From NCBI GenBank assembly GCA_964586145.1, contig CAZPHH010000015.1:1-64000 (forward strand): a stretch of 64,000 bases of DNA, read 5' to 3'. This document shows, in pieces, positions 1-8,198 of this stretch (its first letter is position 1; each line of letters begins with the position of its first letter). The notes under the pieces are model-generated. The model was not told the origin of the DNA. It searched no databases and was given only the letters and a program-made list of their open reading frames with translations. The translations under genes were made by a program, and so were the position numbers. The DNA is from JAFGJQ01 sp964586145. Its GTDB lineage: Bacteria > Planctomycetota > Phycisphaerae > UBA1845.

Positions 1-24
1 CCGGCCTCCGCAGGCGGATCACTT

Positions 25-93
25 CGTCCCTCCGTCCCTCCGTCCCTCCGTCCCTGTTCTTGCGTTTTTGCGTTTCCCCGTTTTTGCGTTTCC
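25..93. repeat. Short tandem repeats at the window start
   Basis: Positions 25-56 hold four copies of an 8-base unit (cgtccctc), the last one imperfect. Positions 60-93 hold a second set of near repeats built on ttgcgttt separated by T or C runs. The tract lies immediately downstream of the stop codon of the kinase gene. It is low-complexity sequence and codes for nothing I can support. A role in transcript ending is possible but not shown. Confidence 0.7.
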
Positions 94-99
94 CCCGCG

Positions 100-2616
100 T
101 TATCCTTCCCGCTCGCCCGGCAGCCTTCGCGCCACCGCCTCGACGTACTCGTACAGGTTGCCGGCCGGCACCGGACGCTGCGCAATCTCGAAGGATTTTC
201 TCATGCAATCGACGGCCGTGTCCGGCTGGCCCATCTTCTGGTACGCCCGCGCCTTCTGCTCCCAGCAGGCCGACTCGATTCGCCGGTTTTTGAACCGCTG
301 GGCGAGCGTCGTCCGCTGCTCGATGCACTCGAGGGCCTCGTTCAGACGGTCCCGGCGCAGGTGCAGTTCGGCCATCTGCTCGTAGACCAGGGCCTGCCCG
401 TGCCAGAACGTCGTCGGCTGCAGCTTCTTCAGCGCGGTGCGGAACCGGCGTTCGGCCTCGTCCAGCTTGCCCAGGCGGGCCGCGCATCGGCCCAGGTTCA
501 GATGGCAGATGCCCACGTTCACCCGGTCTTCCATCTGGGTGGCCAGGGCTAGGGCGGTCTCGTACTGGCCGGCGGCCTCGGCGTGCCGTCCGCGCTGAAG
601 CGCGACCTCGCCCCGCCCGTTGTAGGACGAAATGAGCGACACCTTCGTCCCCAGGGCGGTCATGATCTCGATGGCCTGCCGGAACGCCTCATCCGCCTCC
701 TCCAGCCGTTCCAGCTTGGTCAGAACGAACCCCAGGTTGTTGTAGTTCTTGCTCAGGATGGGCAGCAGGTTCAGCTTCTGCTCCAGCCGGTTGGCCAGGC
801 TCAGCAAGTCGTATGCGCCGCTGTAGTCGCCCTTGAAATAGTGCATCACCCCCAGGTTGCTGACCGCCTCCGCCAGGCGGTACGGATCGTCCGCCTCGTC
901 GGCGATCCGCTTGAGCCGGTCGTGATGCTGGATCGCCTCGTCGTACTGCCCCTGCCGCGCGTGGCACACCCCGATGAATCCGATCAGATCGACGAACCCC
1001 GGGTCCGCGTCCAACGCTTCCTGCGCCGATGCAATGGCCCGCTTGTAGTCACCCCGCGCGAACGCGTGTTGCGCCTGGGCGTACAGCTTCTGAGACTTCG
1101 TGTTGGTCGTGCCTTTCGCAAAGGTCCGGCCGGACGCCCGGGACATCTCGCTGAACCCCAACGCGCCGATCACCGCCTCTCCCAGGTCCACCTCAAACCC
1201 GAGAATCTGCGACAGGACCCCGGACTGCCGAAGCAGCGGCCGCACGGCCCCGTCCGCCACGCTCAGGGCATAGGCCTCCACCTCCGCCATCCCGCCGACC
1301 AGCCGGAAGCTGCCCCGCACGACCGTAGAGGCGCCGACCAGCCCGGACGCCGCGCACACCTGGGCGTCCGTCGCCTGCACGGACGGGCATCCGTGGAACC
1401 GTTCCATCAGCACGCTCAGTTCGTGCCGGTCGATCAAATGGACGTCCTGAAGCTCGACGATCCGCTGGCTGATGTGGTCGGCCAGCGCGTCCCCCACCCA
1501 GTCGTCATCGGACGCCCCGGCGGGGTTGGCAAACGGCAGCACGAGAATCCGCGGCGCATCCGCCGCCCGTACGGTGACGGGCCGGCGTTCGCGGGCGCCC
1601 GGGATGGCCGGCTGTTGCGCCATGGCGTCTCGCAGGGCGGCCGCAGTGGCAAACCGTCCCTCCGGCTGCTGCGCCAGGCATGTCTCGATCACCTCGCGGA
1701 ACCAGTCCGGAACCGTTGGCGTGGTGTCCGGGTCCCACACGATCGGCTCGTACTGCTCCTCGACCAGGTAGGCCAGCGGCGACTTGTTCCGCTGAGGCGG
1801 CCGGCCTGTGACGGCGTGGTACAACGTGGCGCCCAGCGAATAGATGTCCGCGCGCAGATCCACCGGCTGCCCGCCGCTCCGTTGCTCGGGCGGCGCGTAG
1901 GGCGGAGTGCCCACCAGCCCGCCCTGCCCCCCGCCGGCCAATCCCTCCTCGAACGTGCAGGCGAGTCCCAGGTCCGCGATTTTCAGGCTCCCATCCGGCT
2001 GCAGCAGCAGGTTGCCCGGCTTGAGATCGCGGTGGACAAGGCGCGCCGCGTGAATGGCATCCAGCGCCTCGGAGGTCCGACGCCCCAGCTCCGCCGCCTG
2101 CATCCACACCAGCGGACCGCAGCTCTCCAGCACCGTGGCAAGGTCTGCCCCGTCGGCGAACTCCATAACCACATACCACGTGTCTTCCTGCTCATGGACG
2201 TCCAGCACGCGCACGATGCCCGGATGGCTGATGCGGAAGCCGACACGGGCCTCCCAGGCCAGCCGGGCCGCCGCCGTTGCAGAGTACCCGGCGTCCTTCG
2301 GCCCCAGCACCTTCACCACGCACGGCTCATCCAGCACCAGGTGGCGCGCCAGGTACACACGCCCACCCCCGCGCTCCTGCAGCAGCCCTTCCACGCGATA
2401 CCGATCGGCCGGCAGGGCGGACAACGCCCGGTCCGCCGCGCCCGACTCTCGCACGCGAGGCAGAGCGCGAACGAACCCGCACAACGTACAACGAACGGCC
2501 GGCCCGCGAAACGTCTTCGACAGGCGCACGGATGCACCGCAATTGTCACAAGCGAACAACATCGAATCAGGCATGCAAACAAAGTCGCCGCCGTGAAGGC
2601 GGAACGGTCCTGGCAT
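100..2616 (-). CDS. Ser/Thr protein kinase with zinc-ribbon and TPR repeats
   Basis: A predicted cytosolic Hanks-type Ser/Thr kinase of 838 residues. The N-terminus carries two CxxC pairs (CDNC near residue 23 and CTLC near residue 43), a likely zinc ribbon. The kinase domain covers about residues 73-340 and has the VVKVL lysine, HRDLKPGN catalytic loop, a DLG in place of DFG, and GTPPYAPPEQ in the activation segment, so it should be active. Residues about 355-500 resemble the FlgO/TolB-like domain found in such kinases. About 510-838 are TPR repeats, probably for partner binding. It lies 27 bases after the XRE regulator on the same strand, so the two are probably co-transcribed. No start has a clear ribosome site; ATGs at 2574 and 2562 are alternatives to 2616. 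Substrate unknown. Confidence 0.9.
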   Translation of the reverse strand: MPGPFRLHGGDFVCMPDSMLFACDNCGASVRLSKTFRGPAVRCTLCGFVRALPRVRESGAADRALSALPADRYRVEGLLQERGGGRVYLARHLVLDEPCVVKVLGPKDAGYSATAAARLAWEARVGFRISHPGIVRVLDVHEQEDTWYVVMEFADGADLATVLESCGPLVWMQAAELGRRTSEALDAIHAARLVHRDLKPGNLLLQPDGSLKIADLGLACTFEEGLAGGGQGGLVGTPPYAPPEQRSGGQPVDLRADIYSLGATLYHAVTGRPPQRNKSPLAYLVEEQYEPIVWDPDTTPTVPDWFREVIETCLAQQPEGRFATAAALRDAMAQQPAIPGARERRPVTVRAADAPRILVLPFANPAGASDDDWVGDALADHISQRIVELQDVHLIDRHELSVLMERFHGCPSVQATDAQVCAASGLVGASTVVRGSFRLVGGMAEVEAYALSVADGAVRPLLRQSGVLSQILGFEVDLGEAVIGALGFSEMSRASGRTFAKGTTNTKSQKLYAQAQHAFARGDYKRAIASAQEALDADPGFVDLIGFIGVCHARQGQYDEAIQHHDRLKRIADEADDPYRLAEAVSNLGVMHYFKGDYSGAYDLLSLANRLEQKLNLLPILSKNYNNLGFVLTKLERLEEADEAFRQAIEIMTALGTKVSLISSYNGRGEVALQRGRHAEAAGQYETALALATQMEDRVNVGICHLNLGRCAARLGKLDEAERRFRTALKKLQPTTFWHGQALVYEQMAELHLRRDRLNEALECIEQRTTLAQRFKNRRIESACWEQKARAYQKMGQPDTAVDCMRKSFEIAQRPVPAGNLYEYVEAVARRLPGEREG

Positions 2617-2643
2617 TCGCTACGGGGCTCGGGATCGACAATG

Positions 2644-3507
2644 TTAAGCGTTTACCGGCCGGCGGTCGACCATCTTGATGCAATGCGCCAGCCCGATCAG
2701 CATCCGCGACCCCATGTCCCGCGGAAGGTGATACCAGAACGGCGCGCTGGCGCTGGCGTTCTCGTGGGTCCGCGTCTCGGACCGCCCGTACAGCAGCGGC
2801 ATCACCTCACTCCACGACGTGTCCGCCGTCTCCACCCACAAGTGCGACTGCAACGGCGAGAAAAAGGGGAACGAATCATCCAACGCGTATCCCACAACAC
2901 TGGATGGATCGGCATCCATACGCTCGCGCAGCCGGGTAGACCAACGCAATGCGTTCAGCAACGGCTCCGGCAGGGCCTCCGGCGTTCCCTGCAAGATGCC
3001 CTCCAGGTTATCGGACGCATCCTTCAACCGATGCCGTGGGTACACGTAACGCAGCGTCAGGCCTCGCGTATGCACCAACTCGGCCAACTGCTCCACCAGG
3101 GCGATGTTCCGCTCTTCCGGAAACGGCTCGTGCGACAGGCTCCACAACCGACACGACCGCAGCCACCCCGCCCGATCCAGGTAGTCGATCAACTGCTGGA
3201 GCGTGAAAAGCACAAGCCCCGTCGGCTGCGAGTCGCGAATCCGCCGCGGAAGCTCCTCCACCTCACGCTCCAACTCCGCCGGATCGGCCTTCAGGAGGCG
3301 ATCTGGAGACACCCCCAACACGGTCGCCAGCTTTCCGAGTTCAGCCTCACTGATTCGCGTCCGGCCCGTTTCCACCTCGCTGAGGAACTTGCCGGTCCGA
3401 CTGATGACGGCCGCAAGCTGGGATTGGGTCATGCCCGCGCGTAACCTGTTTGTCCGTATGGCTTTACCTATCGTAGCCGAAACCTTGCCATCATCTGATC
3501 GTGCCAT
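2644..3507 (-). CDS. XRE-family helix-turn-helix regulator
   Basis: A 287-residue DNA-binding protein. Residues about 12-70 form a typical XRE/Cro helix-turn-helix (GMTQSQLAAVISRTGKFLSE, then VETGRTRIS), followed by a run that fits the end of that fold. The remaining 200 residues are a domain I do not recognise; they are rich in Trp and charged residues and could bind an effector or a partner. The start at 3507 is preferred because a GGAGG lies 8 bases upstream of it; the longer in-frame ATG at 3522 would overlap that site. It is the first gene of a probable two-gene unit with the TPR kinase, and it diverges from a strong promoter at 3580-3609. It may control that promoter, but this is inference. 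Confidence 0.85.
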   Translation of the reverse strand: MARSDDGKVSATIGKAIRTNRLRAGMTQSQLAAVISRTGKFLSEVETGRTRISEAELGKLATVLGVSPDRLLKADPAELEREVEELPRRIRDSQPTGLVLFTLQQLIDYLDRAGWLRSCRLWSLSHEPFPEERNIALVEQLAELVHTRGLTLRYVYPRHRLKDASDNLEGILQGTPEALPEPLLNALRWSTRLRERMDADPSSVVGYALDDSFPFFSPLQSHLWVETADTSWSEVMPLLYGRSETRTHENASASAPFWYHLPRDMGSRMLIGLAHCIKMVDRRPVNA

Positions 3508-3579
3508 CTCGGGCACCTCCATTCTGCCCCACCCTGTCGTAATATTCGCAGCGAACTGGACTTTCGTTTCAATTTGCGC

Positions 3580-3609
3580 TTGACATCAAAAGTTATCGGG
3601 CGTTAGTAT
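3580..3609 (+). promoter_or_regulatory. Sigma-70-like promoter, divergent from the XRE gene
   Basis: TTGACA at 3580-3585 and TAGTAT at 3604-3609 are separated by 18 bases, one of the best vegetative promoter matches in the window. It reads away from the XRE gene into a leader of about 390 bases. Just downstream, AAACGCGGG occurs twice (3627-3635 and 3644-3652, 17 bases apart), which could be a direct-repeat operator. Transcription is not shown by sequence alone. Confidence 0.6.
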
Positions 3610-3676
3610 CCCGCGCGGCAGCCTTGAAACGCGGGCTCGCCGCAAACGCGGGTCATCAAGTCTGCCCGATCTCGTG

Positions 3677-3704
3677 GCCGCCTGGAGGAGGCTTCCCAGG
3701 CGGC
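3677..3704 (+). promoter_or_regulatory. Leader hairpin upstream of the tiny ORFs
   Basis: GCCGCCTGG (3677-3685) pairs perfectly with CCAGGCGGC (3696-3704) around a 10-base loop that contains AGGAGG. A weaker inverted repeat lies at 3910-3938 (GCAAGC with GCTTGC). Both fall between the promoter at 3580-3609 and the first tiny ORF, so they may shape a structured leader or a small RNA. Confidence 0.45.
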
Positions 3705-4009
3705 AGGGTCCCAAGGCGCGGGACACGGTCACGTCGAGTGTGCAATGCAACGGTTTCCCTCGGGCTGGGTACCGGCCCAACGGCCGCGCTAGTCCACGGA
3801 TGCTCGGGACGTCGGAGTCTCTGCGAGGGTCGGCGGCACCCGACCGCGTGTGGCTCCCTCCGGATCCGACTCGGTAACTTACTCATTGTGCATTCGGTTT
3901 CGGGCGGAGGCAAGCATCGAATTACAAATTTCGCTTGCGAGCTGGCTGCTGGGGCACCTGCCGCGGGCGTAATTGCTCAACAACGTGTTCTTTTCGAGGA
4001 GGAATTCCA

Positions 4010-4096
4010 ATGGCTTGCATCATTCCAATCGCCGTTGACATTACGACTTGGCTGACGAATCTATTCATCGCCTACGTGGACGTGATCCCTTGCTGA
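4010..4096 (+). CDS. Candidate 28-residue hydrophobic peptide
   Basis: ATG at 4010 is preceded by AGGAGG (3997-4002) with a 7-base spacing, one of the strongest ribosome sites in the window. The product is 28 residues. It begins MACIIPIAVDITTW and ends YVDVIPC, so cysteines sit at positions 3 and 28 with a mostly hydrophobic segment between them that holds two aspartates. It could be a small membrane peptide, a signal peptide precursor or a leader peptide. It lies upstream of a second tiny ORF and downstream of a canonical promoter, divergent from the XRE regulator and kinase. I recognise no family. Chance occurrence in a non-coding RNA cannot be excluded. Confidence 0.45.
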   Translation: MACIIPIAVDITTWLTNLFIAYVDVIPC

Positions 4097-4110
4097 TCGA
4101 GAGGTGGAAG

Positions 4111-4167
4111 ATGCACTTTGAAGAAATCGACATCATCAGCGTGATCGAGAACGAGCAGGGCCAGTAG
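4111..4167 (+). CDS. Candidate 18-residue acidic peptide
   Basis: The ORF encodes MHFEEIDIISVIENEQGQ, 18 residues with five acidic positions. It starts 14 bases after the stop of the preceding tiny ORF and has its own purine-rich site, GAGAGGTGG at 4099-4107. Two tandem tiny ORFs each with a ribosome site argue for translation. The function is unknown. A strong hairpin follows at 4196-4221. Confidence 0.4.
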   Translation: MHFEEIDIISVIENEQGQ

Positions 4168-4195
4168 CCCAGCGTTCCCGCTGAATCGCGTTGCT

Positions 4196-4221
4196 CCCCT
4201 GGCTGCCCATGGGCAGCAGGG
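4196..4221 (+). terminator. Terminator-like hairpin after the tiny ORFs
   Basis: The core is a 16-base perfect palindrome, GCTGCCCATGGGCAGC at 4202-4217, extended by flanking CCCTG and AGGG with one bulge. It starts 28 bases after the stop of the second tiny ORF. No T-run follows, so it is a candidate terminator or RNA-stabilising stem only. Confidence 0.4.
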
Positions 4222-5299
4222 CTTGTCGCAGTTCGCCTGACCCGCAACACGAGGGCCGCGGTTCCTGTTTCCGCGCCGCCAAGGTGTGTCGCTTCAGAGC
4301 GTTTGCGCTCACGTGAGCTTGCCTCAGGAGGCTGGGCCACCCAGGTGTTGGCGCTTCCGAAGCGCGGAGGGGGCTGGCTACCCCCCCCGGAGCTCTTGCA
4401 TCCGTTTGCCCTTCTATCGCACCCGGCGGCCACGCGCAGGGCACGCCGCGGTCCACCCAGAACCCCCTTCCGGTTCGGCTCGCCCGGCGTTCGCCAGGGG
4501 CCAACTGGCCGCTCCCGGCCGGGACACATGCATCAAGGCCAGACGTCGCGGCAGCGCGAGAGCGTCAGGCATTCGCTCATAACTCTAATCAGAAAATGGG
4601 GTTATATCACCATCCGGTTTTCAGAGGGCAATCCGAATGCAGGTGATGTACGTATTGGCACGGATGTTGCTTAAAGTCGCACGTGACGTAACGGTTGACA
4701 GGCGTGCGTTGGGAGCTTTTGTCCAAGCTGCAGCGCCATCGAAGGACCGACACCGCCTGGGCAGAGGAGCCAGCCGCAGAGTAGCGCAATCGGCCCGCGT
4801 CGCTGGGATGCAGTTGGGATGAGCGGGCTCGAGGGTGTCGGCGGTACCCTCTTCGTGGGAGAGGGAGGGCGGTCCTTCGGAGGCGCTGTTTCGCTTGCGC
4901 GTGGTTGGCGGGACCATTCCTTGCAGGGGTGAGGCCCCGGAAATCGCCGGTCCTGCTTTGCGAAGAGAACCCTCTCGCGATGCAACCATGGTCGCGGTTC
5001 GCGTTTTGTGGGGGCCGCGACAAGCGTCGTTCCCTCGCCAAATCCGATCGCCACAACTTTGGCCTGTATCGATCGTATCCCTTCTCCGAGCGCAACCACG
5101 CCAGTCCGCTCGTCACGCGCCACCCCGAACCTTCCAGTGTTACGCGTGAACGACGTCCGGAACACGGGCGCAGCCGTCTGCGCGCCGAGCCGCTTCCGCT
5201 CCTGCGTGTCCCGTTCTAAGATGGGCGGCGCCAAACGCCCAGACCGACCGCGAGCCGCGATGCGCGGACGGAACCGGGCGAGACAGAGCGTGATCTGAC
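4222..5299. other. Long gap without a supported gene; many hairpins
   Basis: No frame here has clear family motifs. Positions 4297-4390 carry closely packed inverted repeats: GAGCG/CGCTC (4297-4310), the overlapping palindrome GCTCACGTGAGC (4307-4318), GCGCTT/AAGCGC (4351-4365), and GGGGG/CCCCC (4369-4385) next to an 8-C run. A structured RNA is possible. A 226-codon minus-strand frame (4671-5351) overlaps the hemE start and has only patchy protein-like character. It may be a decayed gene or chance. Confidence 0.5.
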
Positions 5300-6352
5300 A
5301 TGAGCGAATCGGCCACCTCAGTCGATCTGAATTGCCCGTTTCTGCGTGCATGCCGACGCGAGCCGACGGACTACACCCCCGTCTGGATCATGCGGCAGGC
5401 TGGTCGGTACCTGCCTGAGTACCGCGAGATTCGCTCGAAGGTTTCCTTCCTGGAGATGTGCAAGCGGCCGGACCTCGCGGCGGAGGTCACCCTGCAGCCG
5501 ATTCGGCGTCTCGGCGTTGATGCCGCGATCCTGTTTGCCGACATCCTTCTGGTAATCGAACCGATGGGCGCGGGTCTGGAGTTCACGGCCGGAACAGGAC
5601 CGCGAATCCTGCGACCGGCACGCGACGGCCGCGCGGTGGACGCCCTGGAAGCCGTCGACGTGTCGGAGAGCCTGGGGTATGTTTTTGAAGCGGCCCGACT
5701 AGTGCGCGCGGGTCTTCCGCGGCACATTCCTTTGATCGGCTTCGCCGGGGCGCCGTTTACGGTCGCGTCGTACCTGATCGAGGGAAGCGGGTCGCGCGAC
5801 TACATGCACACGAAATCGCTGATGTATCGCGATTCCGGCGCCTGGCACGCGTTGATGGAGCGGATCAGCACGGTGTTGATCGACTATCTCAACGGTCAGA
5901 TCGACGCCGGCGCACAGGCCGTTCAACTCTTCGACAGTTGGGTGGGGGCCCTGAGCCCCGGCGACTACCGTGAGTTCGTTCAGCCGCATTCCAGACGGAC
6001 GATCGCGGGTCTGCGACCGGGCGTACCGGTGATTCACTTCGGCACGGGTGCAGCCACGCTTCTGGAATTGATGCGCGACGCCGGGGGCGATGTGATCGGC
6101 CTGGATTGGCGGATCGAGCTGGCCGAGGGTTGGCGCCGCCTGGGGAACGGCGTGGGGGTCCAGGGGAACCTGGATCCAGTCGTGCTGTACGCGGACCCGC
6201 CGGAGATTCGCCGCCGCGCACAGCGGATTCTCGACCAGGCCGGCGGCCGCCCGGGTCATATCTTCAATCTGGGGCACGGAATCCTGCCTACGGTCCCGGT
6301 GGATCACGCGATTGCCCTGGTGGATGCGGTACACGAGATGAGCCGCCGGTGA
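5300..6352 (+). CDS. hemE: Uroporphyrinogen III decarboxylase
   Basis: Cytosolic enzyme that converts uroporphyrinogen III to coproporphyrinogen III, the branch point towards haem. At 350 residues it has the usual length. Family marks include PVWIMRQAGRYLPEYR near the N-terminus (substrate-binding arginines), FADILL with the key aspartate, GFAGAPFTVASYLIEG in the middle, FDSWVG, and NLGHGI near the C-terminus. No good ribosome site precedes the ATG at 5300, but the N-terminus aligns with the family. It stands alone: no other haem genes flank it, and a gap of about 1.1 kb precedes it. Confidence 0.96.
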   Translation: MSESATSVDLNCPFLRACRREPTDYTPVWIMRQAGRYLPEYREIRSKVSFLEMCKRPDLAAEVTLQPIRRLGVDAAILFADILLVIEPMGAGLEFTAGTGPRILRPARDGRAVDALEAVDVSESLGYVFEAARLVRAGLPRHIPLIGFAGAPFTVASYLIEGSGSRDYMHTKSLMYRDSGAWHALMERISTVLIDYLNGQIDAGAQAVQLFDSWVGALSPGDYREFVQPHSRRTIAGLRPGVPVIHFGTGAATLLELMRDAGGDVIGLDWRIELAEGWRRLGNGVGVQGNLDPVVLYADPPEIRRRAQRILDQAGGRPGHIFNLGHGILPTVPVDHAIALVDAVHEMSRR

Positions 6353-6693
6353 CCCGCGCCGACCGGTCGCCGCGCCGCGATACTCAGCGTAGGCGGGTGA
6401 GGGCCTATCGCCACACGGCGGCACGACCCGCCCTGCCGGGGCTGTTGCAGTGTCCGATAACCCTGGGCGGTCATGCTCGACGCAATCCCGAACACGTGAC
6501 CATGGGGCCGGGCATCACGTCGCCGTGTGGAAGGACGGTATTGTGAAGCCTGGGCGGAGAATTGGCTAAGCTTACCTTCTGCCCTGTACGAAGGTAGGGT
6601 CAGGAGTCAGCGTGCGGTGCGGACTCCGAGAACACGGTGGCGCCCTTCGTGGACGCCCGGCAAGCCGCTCGGGACGCCGGTGAGGCCTGGCAC
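6353..6693. other. Intergenic region before the first HD-GYP gene
   Basis: No gene is supported. One hairpin is clear: TACCTTC (6573-6579) pairs with GAAGGTA (6590-6596) around 10 bases, about 100 bases upstream of the HD-GYP start. It lacks the conserved core of a GEMM c-di-GMP riboswitch, so I assign no function. Confidence 0.4.
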
Positions 6694-8103
6694 ATGTCGA
6701 CGGTGGACAGCGCCCATCCAGTCGCAGCCATCAGCGCGGACACGAGAGACGCATCCGTTTCTTCCCGCGCCGGCTATCTCCCCATCCCGCTGAACCACAT
6801 TCCGCTGAACACCCTGAATCAGATTTCCGTGTATCTCAAGGCTCGCCTGGGCACCGAGCCGGCGGAGGACGCCGGCGAGAAGTACTCGCTCTACTCCAGC
6901 GGGGTCGTGCCGTTCACAGAAGCGGACCGAACGCGGTTGCGCCAGAACCGGGTCCGATTTATCTACATCCGCACGGCCGACCAGCCGAAGCTGCAGCGGC
7001 AACTGGAGGCCTGCCTGGCCACGATGGCCGCGGACAGGAAGACCCCTTCGGAGGAGGCGGCGGCCCTGGTCTACGAGACGAGCTTCGAGCTCATGAACGA
7101 GGTCCTTTCGGACCCGACGCTGAGCCTGTCCTCGGACTCCGTGCGTAACGTCTGCCAGGCGGTTTCCGCACTCGTGATCAACCACCGCGGCGCGTTCTCG
7201 CACCTTTTCAATGCGGCCCGTCACGACTTCTACACGGCCACGCATCTGGTGAACGTGGCGACCTGGATGGTGCCCATCGCGTATGAGATGGGCTATCGGG
7301 ACGACGAGGAGTTGACCCGGATCGGGCAAGCCGGCCTGCTGCACGACCTCGGCAAGGTTCGCATCGCACCGGAAATCATCGGCAAGACCGGGAAGCTCAC
7401 CGACGAAGAGTTTACGGAGATGCGCCAGCACGCCCAGTTCGGTTACGACATCATCAAGTCGGCCGGCTGGACAGACGAGCTCATTTGTGCGGTGGCCCAG
7501 CAACACCATGAGCGGCAGGACGGCAGCGGGTATCCGGGAAAGCTCACGGGAGACCAGATTCACGTGGTCAGCCGAATCTGCGCCGTGGCCGATTCGTTCG
7601 ACGCCATGACCGCCCTGCGTCCGTACAAGGACCGGGCGCTCACGGTCCCGGAAGCAATGGCCATCCTGCAAAGCGAGACCCCGGACAAATACGATCCGAA
7701 CGTCGTGGCCGCCCTGGTGCGACTGATCGATCCGGCGGCCGCCAGCGCGAAGGAGGGAAGCTCCGAGGTTGAACGCCGGGCCCAGCCCCGGTTCGCGTTC
7801 CAGGTCCTCGCCCGCGTCTTTCTGTTGACAACATCACCCCTGGGCCCGCAGGAGCATTCCGGGTTTGTAGCCGTCACGCGAGACCTCTCACGGATCGGAC
7901 TCGGGCTGAACACACCGCGTCCCCTGGAGCAGGGGCAGGCCATCCGCGTCTATCTCAAAGTTCGCGCGCCGGGACGCGAGTACCTGGACGGCGTGGTGGC
8001 ACGCTGCCGGAACCTGGAAGACGGGTCGTTTGAAGTCGGTGTTCAGTTTGTTGCCGAAAGCGCCGAGCTGACCAACACCCGGGCCGGGGGCGACCACCGG
8101 TAG
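6694..8103 (+). CDS. HD-GYP / PilZ two-domain c-di-GMP protein
   Basis: A soluble 469-residue protein predicted to hydrolyse the second messenger c-di-GMP. The central HD-GYP domain has HLVNVATW, LLHDLGKV, a following histidine (RQHAQFGYDI), and HHERQDGSGYP, so the metal and GYP residues are intact. The C-terminal PilZ domain has RAQPR (RxxxR) and DLSRIG (DxSxxG), both needed for c-di-GMP binding, which suggests product or substrate sensing. The N-terminal 150 residues are shared only with the paralogue at 11241-12656. The start at 6694 is chosen because GTGAGG lies 8 bases upstream and because the N-terminus then matches the paralogue; an in-frame ATG at 6637 is less likely. Confidence 0.92.
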   Translation: MSTVDSAHPVAAISADTRDASVSSRAGYLPIPLNHIPLNTLNQISVYLKARLGTEPAEDAGEKYSLYSSGVVPFTEADRTRLRQNRVRFIYIRTADQPKLQRQLEACLATMAADRKTPSEEAAALVYETSFELMNEVLSDPTLSLSSDSVRNVCQAVSALVINHRGAFSHLFNAARHDFYTATHLVNVATWMVPIAYEMGYRDDEELTRIGQAGLLHDLGKVRIAPEIIGKTGKLTDEEFTEMRQHAQFGYDIIKSAGWTDELICAVAQQHHERQDGSGYPGKLTGDQIHVVSRICAVADSFDAMTALRPYKDRALTVPEAMAILQSETPDKYDPNVVAALVRLIDPAAASAKEGSSEVERRAQPRFAFQVLARVFLLTTSPLGPQEHSGFVAVTRDLSRIGLGLNTPRPLEQGQAIRVYLKVRAPGREYLDGVVARCRNLEDGSFEVGVQFVAESAELTNTRAGGDHR

Positions 8104-8198
8104 CGCGGCACGACAAGCCGCTCGCGGGGAAAGAACCGCTCCTTCACCCATCACGGCATCGGCGCCCGAGCGGTGCTCTCGCTGTCTTCGGCGACGGG

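Noticed and set aside
583..3444. A 953-codon plus-strand open frame opposite the kinase and XRE genes
   Set aside because: It is a mirror of real genes in GC-rich DNA: it has no motifs, runs through two genes and is rich in Arg/Pro/Gln. The minus-strand products have clear kinase and HTH motifs.
3610..5299. RNase P RNA, tmRNA, SRP RNA or a tRNA in the gene-free stretch
   Set aside because: None of their conserved blocks (for example the RNase P GAGGAAAGTCC block or a T-loop GTTCGANTC) could be found by eye on either strand.
6353..6693. A c-di-GMP (GEMM) riboswitch upstream of the HD-GYP gene
   Set aside because: One hairpin is present, but the conserved GEMM core bases are not seen here or in 10620-11240.
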